64,000 bases of DNA from Brevundimonas sp. LM2 (GTDB lineage: Bacteria; Pseudomonadota; Alphaproteobacteria; Caulobacterales; Caulobacteraceae). A program made the position numbers and the translations under genes. The stretch is from assembly GCF_002002865.1 (NCBI RefSeq), contig NZ_CP019508.1:3142501-3206500 (forward strand). The letters run 5' to 3'. The first letter of the stretch is position 1, and each line of letters opens with the position of its first letter. Positions 17,889 to 27,950 of this stretch are shown here, piece by piece. Below the pieces are notes generated by a model. The model had not been told where the DNA came from. It saw nothing but the letters and a program-made list of their open reading frames with translations, and ran no database searches.

Positions 17889-19324
17889 TCCCGACCCGCC
17901 TTTCCCCCCTCCTGACCGCCTGCGCCGCCTCCGCCCTGTTGGCAGCGTGCGCGGTCGGGCCGAAGGCACCCGACGCCACTCTCCCCCCCCTCGCGTCGGG
18001 TGCCTTCGTAAGCACGCCGCTTGGGGCCGCCAACGGCGCGGTCTCGAAGGCAGAGGCGCGCAGCGACTGGTGGCGGCTCTATGCCGACCCCACGCTGGAC
18101 GGCCTGATCGAACAGGCCTTCGCCCAAAACAACGAGCTGGAGGCGGCCGTCGCCAATCTGCGCGCCGTGCGGGCCAGCCTGTCGGAGGCCCGGTCGGGCC
18201 TGCTGCCGACGACCAACACCTCCGCGTCCGCGACACGCAGCCAGTCGTCGACCGCGACCTCGATCGGCCTGCCCGCCGGTCAGGACGCGCCCGAACTCGA
18301 CGTCTATGACGTCGGCCTCGACGCCTCCTACGAGATCGACCTGTTCGGCCGGGTCGCCTCGACCATCCGCGCCGCCCGCGCCGATGTGGACGCCCAGGCC
18401 GCCGCGCTGGAGGTCATCCGCGTCTCCGTCGCAGCCGAGACCGCCCGGGCCTATGCCGACGCCTGTTCGGCCAATGCCCAGATCGCCGTCGCCGAACGCA
18501 CCCTGGGCCTGCAGCAGAACACCGCCGACCTGACCCAGCGCCTGCTGGAAGGCGGGGCCGGCACCGGTCTGGACACCTCGCGCGCCCAGGCCGAGCTGGC
18601 CCTGACCCGGGCGCAGCTGCCGACGCTGCGGGCCCAGCGCGACGGGGCCCTGTATCGCCTGTCGACGCTGACGGGCGTGACCCCGACCGAGGCCTCCCAG
18701 GCCGCGCGGTCCTGCCAGCGTCCGCCGCAGCTGAACCAGCCGATCCCGGTCGGCGACGGCGCGGCCCTGCTGGCGCGTCGCCCCGACATCCGCCAGGCCG
18801 AACGCAGCCTGGCCGCCGCCGCCGCCCGCGTGAACGTGGCCACGGCCTCGCTGTATCCGACCATCTCCCTGGGCGGATCGCTGGGGTCGACGGCGCTGGA
18901 CGCCTCGGACCTCAGCGACGACGACTCCTACCGGTTCTCGTTCGGCCCGCTTATCAGCTGGAGCTTCCCCAACATCCTGGCCACGCGCGCCCGGATCGAG
19001 GCGGCCGACGCCCGCACCGAGGCCGCCCTGGCGACCTTCGACCAGACGGTTCTGGCGGCGTTGCAGGAGACCGAAACGGCCCTGACCAACTACGCCAACG
19101 AGCTGGACCGCCGCGCGGCCCTGACCGAGGCGCGGGACCAGGCCGCCAACGCCGCCCGCCTGGCCCGCCTGCGGTTCGACGCCGGGGCCGACAGCCTGTT
19201 CACGGTGCTGGACGCCCAGCGCACGGAGGCCTCGGCCGAGGCGACCCTGGCCCAGTCGGACGCCCTGGTCACCAGCTACCAGATCGCCCTGTTCAAGGCC
19301 CTGGCCGGCGGCTGGGAAAGCTGA
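17885..19324 (+). CDS. RND efflux outer-membrane channel lipoprotein (OprM/NodT family)
   Basis: TolC-like outer-membrane factor of 479 residues completing the tripartite pump. A lipoprotein signal ends LAAC, giving lipidated Cys22. Two OEP repeats are visible, with the characteristic SDWWRLYADPTLDGLIEQAFAQN near the mature N-terminus, RRPDIRQAERSLAAAAARVNVATASLYPTISL centrally, and ARLRFDAGADSLFTVLDAQRT near the end. The ATG overlaps the permease stop by 4 nt. A REP-like composite follows and may mark the end of the transcript. Confidence 0.95.
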   Translation: MIPTRLSPLLTACAASALLAACAVGPKAPDATLPPLASGAFVSTPLGAANGAVSKAEARSDWWRLYADPTLDGLIEQAFAQNNELEAAVANLRAVRASLSEARSGLLPTTNTSASATRSQSSTATSIGLPAGQDAPELDVYDVGLDASYEIDLFGRVASTIRAARADVDAQAAALEVIRVSVAAETARAYADACSANAQIAVAERTLGLQQNTADLTQRLLEGGAGTGLDTSRAQAELALTRAQLPTLRAQRDGALYRLSTLTGVTPTEASQAARSCQRPPQLNQPIPVGDGAALLARRPDIRQAERSLAAAAARVNVATASLYPTISLGGSLGSTALDASDLSDDDSYRFSFGPLISWSFPNILATRARIEAADARTEAALATFDQTVLAALQETETALTNYANELDRRAALTEARDQAANAARLARLRFDAGADSLFTVLDAQRTEASAEATLAQSDALVTSYQIALFKALAGGWES

Positions 19325-19333
19325 GGCACAGTG

Positions 19334-19483
19334 ATCCCCCTCCCCCTCAGGGAGGGGGGTCGCAGCGCAGCGGAGACCGGGTGGGGGCGGCAGAACCATG
19401 CAGCGCTCTGCGGGGTCTAACTCGCCGGCCGCTCCCACCCCGTCGATGCAAGCGCATCGACGACCCCCCGGACGGGGAGGGAG
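19334..19483. repeat. REP-like composite palindrome (type X)
   Basis: Two inverted units (about 19334-19390 and 19425-19483) carry a C-rich/G-rich hairpin such as CCCCCTCAGGGAGGGGG next to a conserved GCAGCGGAGACCGGGTGGGG tail. The second unit has the complementary CCCACCCCGTCGATGC half. The same arrangement recurs at 29379-29529. It lies between the efflux operon and gltD, where it may act as a transcription or mRNA-decay boundary. About 110 nt of ordinary-looking promoter region follow before gltD. Confidence 0.82.
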
Positions 19484-19597
19484 AAGCCATCGGCAATCGG
19501 CCGTATCTGTGCACATTCGTTGCGTTTGATCCGGGCACGAACCCCGTCACGGGGAAATCATTTGCGCCGACGGTCCCGCTTCGGTTTATATGGGCCC

Positions 19598-21028
19598 ATG
19601 CAACAGAAAGGCCCATCCGGACCCCAAGGGTTCGTCGTTCAACCGCGCCGCCTGCCCAAGGCGGAAGCGTCCGTGCGCGTGCAGGATTTCGGCGAGATCA
19701 TCGTCAAACCCACGCCCCAGAACCTCGAGACCCAGGCCGGGCGCTGCACCGACTGCGGCGTGCCCTTCTGCCAGACCGCCTGCCCGCTGCAGAACAACAT
19801 CCCCGACTGGCTGGGCCTGTCGGCCGAGAACGAGCTGCGCGAGGCCTGGAAGATCGCCTCCGCCACCTCGACCATGCCCGAGATCTGCGGCCGCATCTGT
19901 CCGCAGGACCGTCTGTGCGAGGGCTCCTGCACCCTGAACCAGTCGGGCTGGGAAGCCGTGACCATCGGCTCGGTCGAGGCCTTCATCGGCGACACCGCCT
20001 TCGACAACGGCTGGGTCGAACCGATCCGGCCCCTGCATGAGCGGCCCGAAAGCGTCGGCATCGTCGGGGCCGGCCCCGCCGGCATGGCCGCCGCCGACCG
20101 GCTGCGCGAGCAGGGCTATCAGGTCACCGTCTACGACCGCCACGACCGCCCGGGCGGCCTGCTGACCTACGGCATCCCCGGCTTCAAGCTGGAGAAGCGG
20201 GTGGTCCAGCGCCGGGTCGATCGGCTGATCGACGGCGGCGTGACCTTCGTCACGAACTGCGACGTCGGCACCGACGTGACCCTGGCCGAGCTGCGCGAGC
20301 GACACGAGGCGGTCCTGCTGGCCATGGGGGTCTATCAGGCCCGGGCGCTGCAGGTCCCGGGGGCGGGTCCGGGTGACACCCTGCCCGCGCTCGAATACCT
20401 GATCCACCAGAACCGCCGCGACCTCGGCGAGGCCGACGACGACACCGGCCATCATGCCCGCGGGCGCAACGTCGTCGTCATCGGCGGCGGCGACACGGCC
20501 ATGGACTGCGTCCGCACCGCCGTGCGCCAGGGCGCGGCCAGCGTCACCTGCCTGTATCGCCGCGACCGCGACAACATGCCGGGCTCGGCCCGCGAAGTGC
20601 TGAACGCCGAGGAAGAGGGCATCCGGTTCGAATGGCTGGCCGCGCCCAAGGCCCTGATGTCGCGCGACGGCGCGGTCTCCGCCGTCCGCGCCGCCCGCAT
20701 GGCCCTGTCGGAGCCCGAGTTCGGCAAGCGGCGCGAGATCGTGCCGGTGCCGGGGTCCGATTTCGACCTGCCCGCCGACCTGGTGATCGAGGCACTGGGC
20801 TTCCTGCCCGAGGCCTTCGCCGCTCACCATGACGACCTCAGCCTGACCGAATGGGACACGGTGGCCGTGGCCCGCAGCGGCTTCGCCACCAGCCTGCCGG
20901 GCGTCTATGCCGCCGGGGACGCGGTGCGCGGGGCCTCGCTGGTGGTCTGGGCCGTGCGCGACGGCCAGGACGCCGCAGCGGAGATCGACCGCTATCTGAA
21001 GGCCCGCACCCAGGAGCAGGCCGCATGA
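19598..21028 (+). CDS. gltD: glutamate synthase small subunit (beta, NADPH-oxidising)
   Basis: FAD/Fe-S subunit that takes electrons from NADPH and passes them to GltB. The protein has 476 residues. The N-terminal cysteine-rich domain provides 4Fe-4S ligands in CTDCGVPFCQTACPLQNNIPD and CGRICPQDRLCEGSC. Two Rossmann motifs follow, VGIVGAGPAGMAAADRL for FAD and VVVIGGGDTAMDC for NADPH, and the tail has GVYAAGDAVRGASLVVWA. It precedes gltB, overlapping it by 4 nt. A near-match to the sigma-54 consensus at 19509-19524 is too weak to call. Confidence 0.95.
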   Translation: MQQKGPSGPQGFVVQPRRLPKAEASVRVQDFGEIIVKPTPQNLETQAGRCTDCGVPFCQTACPLQNNIPDWLGLSAENELREAWKIASATSTMPEICGRICPQDRLCEGSCTLNQSGWEAVTIGSVEAFIGDTAFDNGWVEPIRPLHERPESVGIVGAGPAGMAAADRLREQGYQVTVYDRHDRPGGLLTYGIPGFKLEKRVVQRRVDRLIDGGVTFVTNCDVGTDVTLAELRERHEAVLLAMGVYQARALQVPGAGPGDTLPALEYLIHQNRRDLGEADDDTGHHARGRNVVVIGGGDTAMDCVRTAVRQGAASVTCLYRRDRDNMPGSAREVLNAEEEGIRFEWLAAPKALMSRDGAVSAVRAARMALSEPEFGKRREIVPVPGSDFDLPADLVIEALGFLPEAFAAHHDDLSLTEWDTVAVARSGFATSLPGVYAAGDAVRGASLVVWAVRDGQDAAAEIDRYLKARTQEQAA

Positions 21029-24000
21029 CCTGGCTGACGCAATACCAACAAGACCGCCAGCGCCTGATCGACGCCCACGCCTATGAGCCGTCGTCGGAGA
21101 AGGACGCCTGCGGGGTCGGCCTGGTCGCCGCCATCGACGGCGTGCCCCGGCGCGAGGTGGTCGAGCTGGCCATCAAGTCGCTGAAGAACGTCGCCCACCG
21201 GGGCGCGGTCGATCCCGACGGCCTGTCGGGCGACGGGGCCGGCCTGATGGTCGAGGCCCCCCAGGCCTTTTTCGCCGAACAGGTCCGGATCATCGGCCAG
21301 GCCCTGCGGCCCGGCCCGATCGCCATCGGTCAGATCTTCCTGCCGCGCACCGACCTGGGGGCCCAGGATCGCGCCCGCGCCATCGTCGAGACCGAGGTGC
21401 TGCGCGCCGGCTTCTTCATCTATGGCTGGCGCCAGACGCCGATCGACCTGCGGGTCGTGGGGTCCAAGGCCGACGCCACCCGGCCCGAGATCGAGCAGGT
21501 CATGCTGGCGGCCCCGGCCGAACTGGCCGGGCCGGACGCCCGCGAGGCGCTGGAGCGCGAACTGTATCTGTGCCGCCGCCGCATCGAGAGCGCGGTCCTG
21601 GCCGAAAGCGTGCCGGGGTTCTACATCTGCTCCCTGTCGGCGCGGTCGCTGATCTACAAGGGCATGGTCCGGGCCGAGTTGCTGGACCAGCTGTATCCGG
21701 ACCTGCTGGATCCGACCTTCCAGTCCGCCTACGCCATCTTCCACCAGCGCTATTCGACCAACACCTTCCCCGAATGGCGGCTGGCCCAGCCGTTCCGGAT
21801 GCTGGCCCACAACGGCGAGATCAACACGCTGAAGGGCAATCTGAACTGGATGCGGTCCCACGAGATCCGCATGACGGCTCAGGCCTTCGGCAGCCATGAC
21901 GGCGACGTCAAGCCGGTCGTCCAGCCGGGTGGGTCGGACTCCGCCGCGCTCGACAACGTCTTCGAGGTCCTCGTCCGCGCCGGTCGCCCGGCCCCCATGG
22001 CCAAGGCCCTGCTGATCCCCGAGGCCTGGGCCAAGGACGAGGGGCTGATGAAGGCCGAGCACCGGGCGCTGTATGCCTACTGCAACGCGGTGATGGAGCC
22101 CTGGGACGGGCCCGCCGCCATCTGCGCGACCGACGGCCGATGGATCGTCTGCGGCAAGGACCGCAACGGCCTGCGCCCCCTGCGCGCCATGGAGACCCAC
22201 GACGGCCTGCTGCTGGCGGGCTCGGAAGCCGGTCTGGCCGGCCTGCCCGAAAGCCGCATCAAGCGCCGCCTGCCGATCGGGCCGGGGCGGATGATCGTCG
22301 CCGACCTTCAGGCCGGCGTGATCCTGGACGAGACCCAGGCCATCGACGCCCTGGCCACCGACCATCCCTATACGGAGTGGCTGGAGAACATGGTCGATCT
22401 GGAGCCCCTGATCGGCCCCGGACCCGAGCCGCGCGCCGCCACCGGCGAGGCCCTGACCCGCCGCCAGATCGCCGCGGGCTTCAGCCGCGAGGACCTGGAC
22501 CTGCTGCTGGATCCGATGATCACGGACGGCAAGGAGGCGGTCGGGTCCATGGGCGACGACGCCCCGCCGGCGGTCCTCTCCGCCCTGCCCCGGCCCCTGG
22601 CCCACTATTTCCGCCAGAACTTCAGCCAGGTCACCAATCCGCCGATCGACCCCCTGCGCGAAGCCGGGGCCATGAGCCTGAAGACCCGGTTCAAGAACCT
22701 GGGCAATATCCTCGCCGAGGAAGAGGCCCAGACCAACGTCTTCGTGCTGGACAGCCCGGTCCTAACCACTGGCATGTACGAGCGGATGCTCGATGTCGTC
22801 GAGGCCGGTTCGACCGTGGTGATCGATTGTTCGTACCCGTTGCCGGCGGAGGGTGACCGCCCTGGTGCCGGCCTGCGGACCGCGCTCGACCGGATCAAGG
22901 ACGAGGCCGAGGCCGCCGTGCGCGGCGGATGCGGCCTGATCGTCGTCACCGACGAGCGGGCGTCGGAGGATCGCATCTCCGTGCCGATGATCCTGGCCAC
23001 CGCCGGGGTTCACGGCCGCCTGACCGACACCGGCCTGCGCAGCTTCGTCTCCATCGTCGTTCGCTCGTCCGAGGTGCTGGACCCGCACGGGTTCGCGGTC
23101 CTGATCGGGGTCGGGGCCACCGCCATCAACCCCTGGCTGGCGCAGGAGCTGTTCCAGGAGCGTCTGGACCGCGGGGCCTATCCGGGCCTGTCGCTGAACC
23201 GCGCCTGCCTCAACTACAAGGGCGCGCTGGAAGCCGGGCTAATGAAGACCCTGGCCCGCAAGGGCATCAGCGTCATCTCCGCCTATCGCGGCGGCTGCGA
23301 GTTCGAGGTGCTGGGCCTGAGCCGCGCCGTGACGGCCGAGTTATTCCCCGGCGCCCCGTCGCGCATCTCCGGCATCGGCCTGGCCGGGCTGGAGCGCGCG
23401 GCGATCCAGCGCCATGCCGCCGCCTGGACCGAGGCCGCGCCCTCCCCGGCCATCGGCGGCTTCTTCCGCATCCGCGCGGGCCAGGAGGCCCACGCCTATG
23501 AGGCCAAGGTCATCCACCTGCTGCAAGACGCCTGCAATCGCGGCGACTACAAGCGGTTCAAACAGTATGCCGAGGCCGTCCGCGAGCAGCCGGACCTGGC
23601 CCCGCGCGACCTGCTGGACTGGCGCGAGGGTCTGACGCCGGTCCCGGTGTCGGAGGTCGAAAGCGTCTCCGACATCCGCAAGCGCTTCCTGACGCCCGGC
23701 ATGTCGCTGGGGGCTCTGTCGCCTGAGGCCCACGGCGTGCTGAACGTGGCCATGAACCGCATCGGGGCCCGCTCGGTCTCCGGCGAGGGCGGGGAGGATC
23801 CGGACCGCTATGCGACCCGCCCGGACGGCGACAACATGAACTCGGCGGTCAAGCAGATCGCGTCGGGCCGGTTCGGCGTCACTGCCGAATATCTGAACCA
23901 GTGCCGCGAGATCGAGATCAAGATCGCCCAGGGAGCCAAGCCCGGCGAGGGGGGCCAGCTGCCCGGCTTCAAGGTCACCGAGTTCATCGCCCGGATGCGG

Positions 24001-25542
24001 CATTCGACCGTCGGCACCACCCTGATCAGCCCCCCGCCGCACCACGACATCTATTCGATCGAGGACCTGGCCCAGCTGATCTACGACTTGAAGTCGATCA
24101 ATCCGGACGCTCGGGTGACGGTGAAGCTGGTCAGCGCCTCGGGCATCGGGGCGATCGCCTCCGGGGTCGCCAAGGCCAAGGCCGACGTCATTCTGATCGC
24201 CGGCCACAACGGCGGCACCGGGGCCTCGCCCCAGTCCTCGATCAAGCACGCCGGCCTGCCGTGGGAGATCGGCCTGGCCGAGACCCATCAGGTGCTGAGC
24301 CTCAACAACCTGCGCAGCCACGTAGTGGTCCGCGCCGACGGCGGCATGCGCACCGGGCGCGACATCGTCATCGCCGCCATCCTGGGGGCCGAGGAGTTCA
24401 ACATCGGCACCGCCAGCCTGATCGCCATGGGCTGTCTGATGGTGCGTCAGTGCCATTCCAACACCTGCCCGGTCGGCGTCTGCTCCCAGGACCCGCGCCT
24501 GCGCGAGAAATTCACCGGCACGGCGGACAAGGTCGTCAACCTGTTCAGCTTCATCGCCGAGGAGGTCCGCGAATACCTGGCCCTGCTGGGCGCGCGCAGC
24601 CTGGACGAGATCGTGGGCCGCACAGACCTGCTGCGCCAGGTCCGGCGCGGCGGGGCGCATCTGGACGACCTCGATCTGAACCCGCTGCTGGTGCGGGTCG
24701 AGGCGGCCGAGAAGAAGCTGTGGGCCGAGAAGGGTCGCGCCGAGGTTCCGCCGACGCTGGACGCCCGCGTCCTCAACGACGCCTGGGCCTTCCTGGATCG
24801 CGGCCAGACGTCGGAGCTGACCTATCCGATCTCCAACGTCATGCGGACCATCGGCGCGGGGGTCTCCTCCGCCATCGTGCGGCGCTGGGGCCCGACCGGC
24901 CCGACCGGCGTCCTGACCCTGAAGCTGCAGGGCTCGGCCGGGCAGTCGTTCGGGGCCTTCGGGGCCAGGGGCCTGAAGCTGGAGCTGACCGGCGAGGCCA
25001 ACGACTATGTCGGCAAGGGCCTGTCGGGGGCCGAGATCGTGGTCAAGCCGATCGAATGGCGCGCCCACCAGCCCGCCATCGGCAACACCACCCTGTACGG
25101 GGCCACCTCGGGCCGGCTGTTCGTGGCCGGCTCGGCGGGCGAGCGGTTCGCGGTGCGCAACTCGGGGGCCGAGGCCGTGGTCGAGGGCGCGGGGGCCCAC
25201 GCCTGCGAATACATGACCGGCGGCCGGGTTGCGATCCTGGGTCTGGTCGGCTGGAACCTGGCCGCCGGCATGTCGGGCGGCGAGCTGTTCGTGCTGGACG
25301 AGGCGGGGCGGACCGGCCTGGCCCTGAACGGCGACCTGGCGGCCTTCGCGCCCGTCACGTCCGAGGCCGGCGAGCGGCTGAAGGCCCTGATCGAGGCCCA
25401 TCTGGCCGCGACCGGATCGCCCCTGGCGCGGCGTCTGCTCTCGGCCTGGGGCGACAGCCTCAAGCGGTTCGTCCGCATCGTTCCGGCCGCCGTGGCCGAG
25501 GCGGACCGCAAGGTCGATCCGGGTCAGGCGGTTCCGGCGTGA
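21025..25542 (+). CDS. gltB: glutamate synthase large subunit (alpha)
   Basis: Transfers the glutamine amide to 2-oxoglutarate, making two glutamates. The ATG at 21025 overlaps the gltD stop and gives 1505 residues, the normal size. A short propeptide precedes the probable nucleophile Cys29 (KDACGVGLVAAIDG) of the class II amidotransferase domain. The central and FMN-binding domains follow, with GEGGQLPGFKV and AGHNGGTGASP. The 3Fe-4S cysteines lie in GCLMVRQCHSNTCPVGVC. A C-terminal beta-helix rich in GGxxxV repeats ends the protein. Confidence 0.96.
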   Translation: MTWLTQYQQDRQRLIDAHAYEPSSEKDACGVGLVAAIDGVPRREVVELAIKSLKNVAHRGAVDPDGLSGDGAGLMVEAPQAFFAEQVRIIGQALRPGPIAIGQIFLPRTDLGAQDRARAIVETEVLRAGFFIYGWRQTPIDLRVVGSKADATRPEIEQVMLAAPAELAGPDAREALERELYLCRRRIESAVLAESVPGFYICSLSARSLIYKGMVRAELLDQLYPDLLDPTFQSAYAIFHQRYSTNTFPEWRLAQPFRMLAHNGEINTLKGNLNWMRSHEIRMTAQAFGSHDGDVKPVVQPGGSDSAALDNVFEVLVRAGRPAPMAKALLIPEAWAKDEGLMKAEHRALYAYCNAVMEPWDGPAAICATDGRWIVCGKDRNGLRPLRAMETHDGLLLAGSEAGLAGLPESRIKRRLPIGPGRMIVADLQAGVILDETQAIDALATDHPYTEWLENMVDLEPLIGPGPEPRAATGEALTRRQIAAGFSREDLDLLLDPMITDGKEAVGSMGDDAPPAVLSALPRPLAHYFRQNFSQVTNPPIDPLREAGAMSLKTRFKNLGNILAEEEAQTNVFVLDSPVLTTGMYERMLDVVEAGSTVVIDCSYPLPAEGDRPGAGLRTALDRIKDEAEAAVRGGCGLIVVTDERASEDRISVPMILATAGVHGRLTDTGLRSFVSIVVRSSEVLDPHGFAVLIGVGATAINPWLAQELFQERLDRGAYPGLSLNRACLNYKGALEAGLMKTLARKGISVISAYRGGCEFEVLGLSRAVTAELFPGAPSRISGIGLAGLERAAIQRHAAAWTEAAPSPAIGGFFRIRAGQEAHAYEAKVIHLLQDACNRGDYKRFKQYAEAVREQPDLAPRDLLDWREGLTPVPVSEVESVSDIRKRFLTPGMSLGALSPEAHGVLNVAMNRIGARSVSGEGGEDPDRYATRPDGDNMNSAVKQIASGRFGVTAEYLNQCREIEIKIAQGAKPGEGGQLPGFKVTEFIARMRHSTVGTTLISPPPHHDIYSIEDLAQLIYDLKSINPDARVTVKLVSASGIGAIASGVAKAKADVILIAGHNGGTGASPQSSIKHAGLPWEIGLAETHQVLSLNNLRSHVVVRADGGMRTGRDIVIAAILGAEEFNIGTASLIAMGCLMVRQCHSNTCPVGVCSQDPRLREKFTGTADKVVNLFSFIAEEVREYLALLGARSLDEIVGRTDLLRQVRRGGAHLDDLDLNPLLVRVEAAEKKLWAEKGRAEVPPTLDARVLNDAWAFLDRGQTSELTYPISNVMRTIGAGVSSAIVRRWGPTGPTGVLTLKLQGSAGQSFGAFGARGLKLELTGEANDYVGKGLSGAEIVVKPIEWRAHQPAIGNTTLYGATSGRLFVAGSAGERFAVRNSGAEAVVEGAGAHACEYMTGGRVAILGLVGWNLAAGMSGGELFVLDEAGRTGLALNGDLAAFAPVTSEAGERLKALIEAHLAATGSPLARRLLSAWGDSLKRFVRIVPAAVAEADRKVDPGQAVPA

Positions 25543-26789
25543 CGGCGACGCCGGTTCTCCTCGCCCATCAGGCCCCCGTGGCGCTCGACGCGGCCGGCAC
25601 GGCCTGGATCCTGGTCTCGACGGCCTTCGTGCTGATGATGACCCTGCCCGGCCTGGCGCTGTTCTACGGCGGCATGGTGCGCAAGAAGAACATCATCGCC
25701 ACCATCGCCGCCTCCACCGCGGCCCTGATGGTGGTGACCGTGCTGTGGTTCGTGGTCGGCTACAGCCTGTCGTTCGGCAGCTCCGGCCCGGCGACCAACG
25801 GTTTCATCGGCGGCGTCCAGGCTCTGTTCCTCGACGGGGTCCGGATCGACACGGCCCACAGCCTGGCCCCTGGCCTGCCGGAGTATCTCTGGATCGCCTA
25901 TCAGCTGACCTTCGCCATCATCACCCCGGCCCTGATCGCCGGAGCCTTCGCCGAGCGGATGAAATTCTCGGCGTCCCTGCTGTTCTTCGGCCTGTGGCAC
26001 CTGATCGTCTACGCCCCGATCTGCCATCAGGTCTGGGGCGGCGGCTACCTCGGGTCGTGGGGCGTGCTGGACTTCGCGGGCGGGGCGGTTGTGCACGTCA
26101 ACGCCGGGGTCGCCGGCCTGGTCTGCGCCCTGGTGCTGGGCCCGCGGTACGGATTCGGGCGGGACAATATGGCCCCGGCCAACCTGGCCTATACCGCCAT
26201 CGGCACCGGCCTGCTGTTCGTCGGCTGGCTGGGGTTCAACGCGGGCTCGGCCTGGGCGGCCGACGGGATCGCCGCCGTTGCCGCCCTGAACACCATCCTC
26301 GCCCCGGCCGCGGCGGCCCTGGGCTGGATGACGATCGAATGGATCGACAAGAAGCGGCCGACCCTGCTCGGCCTGCTGTCCGGCATCGTCGGCGGGCTGG
26401 TCGCCATCACCCCCGCCGCCGGCTTCGTCGACCCCAAGGGGGCCTTCCTGATCGGCCTGATCGGCGGCCCGGCCTGCTATGCGGGTGCCGTCTGGCTGAA
26501 GCATGCGCTGAAGTACGACGACAGTCTCGACGCCTTCGGCATCCACGGGGTGGGCGGCATCGTCGGGGCCATCCTGACCGGCGTCTTCGCCACCACCGCC
26601 ATCAACGGCGTGGCCGAGGGCGCGGACGTGCTCAAACAGATCGTCGGTCTGGCCGCCGTCATGGCCTGGAGCGCGGTCGGCACCTTCCTGGTGCTGATGA
26701 TCTGCAAATTCACCACCGGCCTGCGCGTGCCCAGGGACGGCGAGGTCGAGGGCCTCGACTATTCCCAGCACGGGGAAAGCATCCACTAG
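25539..26789 (+). CDS. amt: ammonium transporter (Amt/MEP/Rh family)
   Basis: Inner-membrane channel for ammonium, 416 residues from a GTG that overlaps the gltB TGA (GTGA). The frame continues upstream within gltB but is not protein-like there. Visible family motifs are MTLPGLALFYGGMVRKKN in TM1, VHVNAGVAGLV and LLFVGWLGFNAGSAW mid-protein, and the twin-His region DDSLDAFGIHGVGGIVGAILTG. About eleven hydrophobic segments are apparent. No glnK lies next to it. The overlap with gltB suggests that uptake and assimilation are expressed together. Confidence 0.93.
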   Translation: MTATPVLLAHQAPVALDAAGTAWILVSTAFVLMMTLPGLALFYGGMVRKKNIIATIAASTAALMVVTVLWFVVGYSLSFGSSGPATNGFIGGVQALFLDGVRIDTAHSLAPGLPEYLWIAYQLTFAIITPALIAGAFAERMKFSASLLFFGLWHLIVYAPICHQVWGGGYLGSWGVLDFAGGAVVHVNAGVAGLVCALVLGPRYGFGRDNMAPANLAYTAIGTGLLFVGWLGFNAGSAWAADGIAAVAALNTILAPAAAALGWMTIEWIDKKRPTLLGLLSGIVGGLVAITPAAGFVDPKGAFLIGLIGGPACYAGAVWLKHALKYDDSLDAFGIHGVGGIVGAILTGVFATTAINGVAEGADVLKQIVGLAAVMAWSAVGTFLVLMICKFTTGLRVPRDGEVEGLDYSQHGESIH

Positions 26790-26811
26790 GGCGGCCTGAA
26801 GGGCGTTTCCC

Positions 26812-27933
26812 CTAGTAGCCCCCGGCTCGGGCCAGCGTCTCGGCGTGGAATCCGGCGTCGCCCAGGAGCTCGTTCAGGACGCGGACGCGCTTCATGAACA
26901 GGCCGACGTCGTATTCGTCGGTCATGCCCACGCCGCCGTGCATCTGCACCGCCTCCTGCACCGCCAGCTCGGCCACCTTGCCGGCCTTGGCCTTGGCGAC
27001 CGAGACGGCGAGGTCGGCGCGTTCGGCCCCGGCGTCGAGCCGCTGGAGCGCCCCCAAGACGGCGGCCTTGGCCAGCTCCAGCTCGGTGAACAGATGGGCG
27101 GCGCGGTGCTGCAGGGCCTGGAACTCGCCGATGGCCTTGCCGAACTGTTTGCGGGTGCGAAGGTAGTCGACGGTGGTCAGAAAGGCCTGATCCCCCGCCC
27201 CGGTCAGGCAGGCGGCGGCGCAGGCGCGGCCGAGGTTCAGCGCCCCCTCCAGCGCCGCCTCCCCGCCGTCGACCGCGCCGATCACCGCGTCGGCGTCGAC
27301 CTGAACGTCGGTCAGGACGATGCGGGCGGCGTTGTGGGCATCGACCATGACGGTGCGCTCGATCGCAACGCCCGCCGTCTTCGGATCGACCAGGAACAGG
27401 GTCGTGCCCGCCTCGGTCCTGGCCGCCACAATCAGGGCGTCGGCGATATGGCCGTCCAGCACGAAGCCCTTGGCTCCGTTCAATTTGAAGCCGTTGCCGC
27501 TGCGTTCGGCCGTGGTCGCGATGCGCGACGGCTGGTGCTTGGGGCCTTCGTCGAGCGCCAGCGACAGGATGGCCTCGCCCGCCGCGATCCGGGGCAGCCA
27601 GGCGGCCTGCTGCTCGGCCGAGGCTGCGTCGATCAGGATGCGGGCGGCGAGGATGGACGAGCCGAAGAAGGGCGAGGGCGTCAGGGTACGGCCCAGCCCC
27701 TCGGCCACGATCCCCGCCTCGACCGCGCCGAGGCCGGAGCCGCCATGTTCCTCGGGGATGATGACGCCGGCGAACCCCATCTCGCCGAACGCCTTCCACA
27801 GGTCGCGGGAGATGCCGTCGGCGTCCTTGCTGTCCCGCAGCTGGCGCAGGTGGGCGATGGGGGCGTTCTCGCTGAGGAAGCCGTCGGTGGCCTCCTTCAG
27901 CATGGTCTGCTCTTCAGTCAGGATCAGGGGCAT
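26812..27933 (-). CDS. acyl-CoA dehydrogenase family protein (shorter paralogue)
   Basis: FAD-dependent dehydrogenase of 373 residues. The ATG at 27933 begins MPLILTEEQTMLKEATDGFL; the open frame further upstream runs into a repeat and is rejected. It has the N-terminal helical domain, a mid beta domain with KGFVLDGHIADALIVAART, and the C-terminal helical segment LRTRKQFGKAIGEFQALQHRAAHLFTELE. VQMHGGVGMTDEYDVGLFMKR follows near the end. It pairs with the longer acyl-CoA dehydrogenase upstream at 28118-29296. Such two-gene sets often encode heteromeric enzymes acting on bulky acyl-CoAs, but the substrate is unknown. Confidence 0.9.
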   Translation of the reverse strand: MPLILTEEQTMLKEATDGFLSENAPIAHLRQLRDSKDADGISRDLWKAFGEMGFAGVIIPEEHGGSGLGAVEAGIVAEGLGRTLTPSPFFGSSILAARILIDAASAEQQAAWLPRIAAGEAILSLALDEGPKHQPSRIATTAERSGNGFKLNGAKGFVLDGHIADALIVAARTEAGTTLFLVDPKTAGVAIERTVMVDAHNAARIVLTDVQVDADAVIGAVDGGEAALEGALNLGRACAAACLTGAGDQAFLTTVDYLRTRKQFGKAIGEFQALQHRAAHLFTELELAKAAVLGALQRLDAGAERADLAVSVAKAKAGKVAELAVQEAVQMHGGVGMTDEYDVGLFMKRVRVLNELLGDAGFHAETLARAGGY

Positions 27934-27950
27934 GGGCAGCACACTCGAGA

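Noticed and set aside
19509..19524. Possible sigma-54 promoter (GTGCAC-N5-TTGCG) upstream of gltD.
   Set aside because: Spacing fits, but the essential GG of the -24 element is TG and the last base is wrong. In a GC-rich region this is weak evidence.
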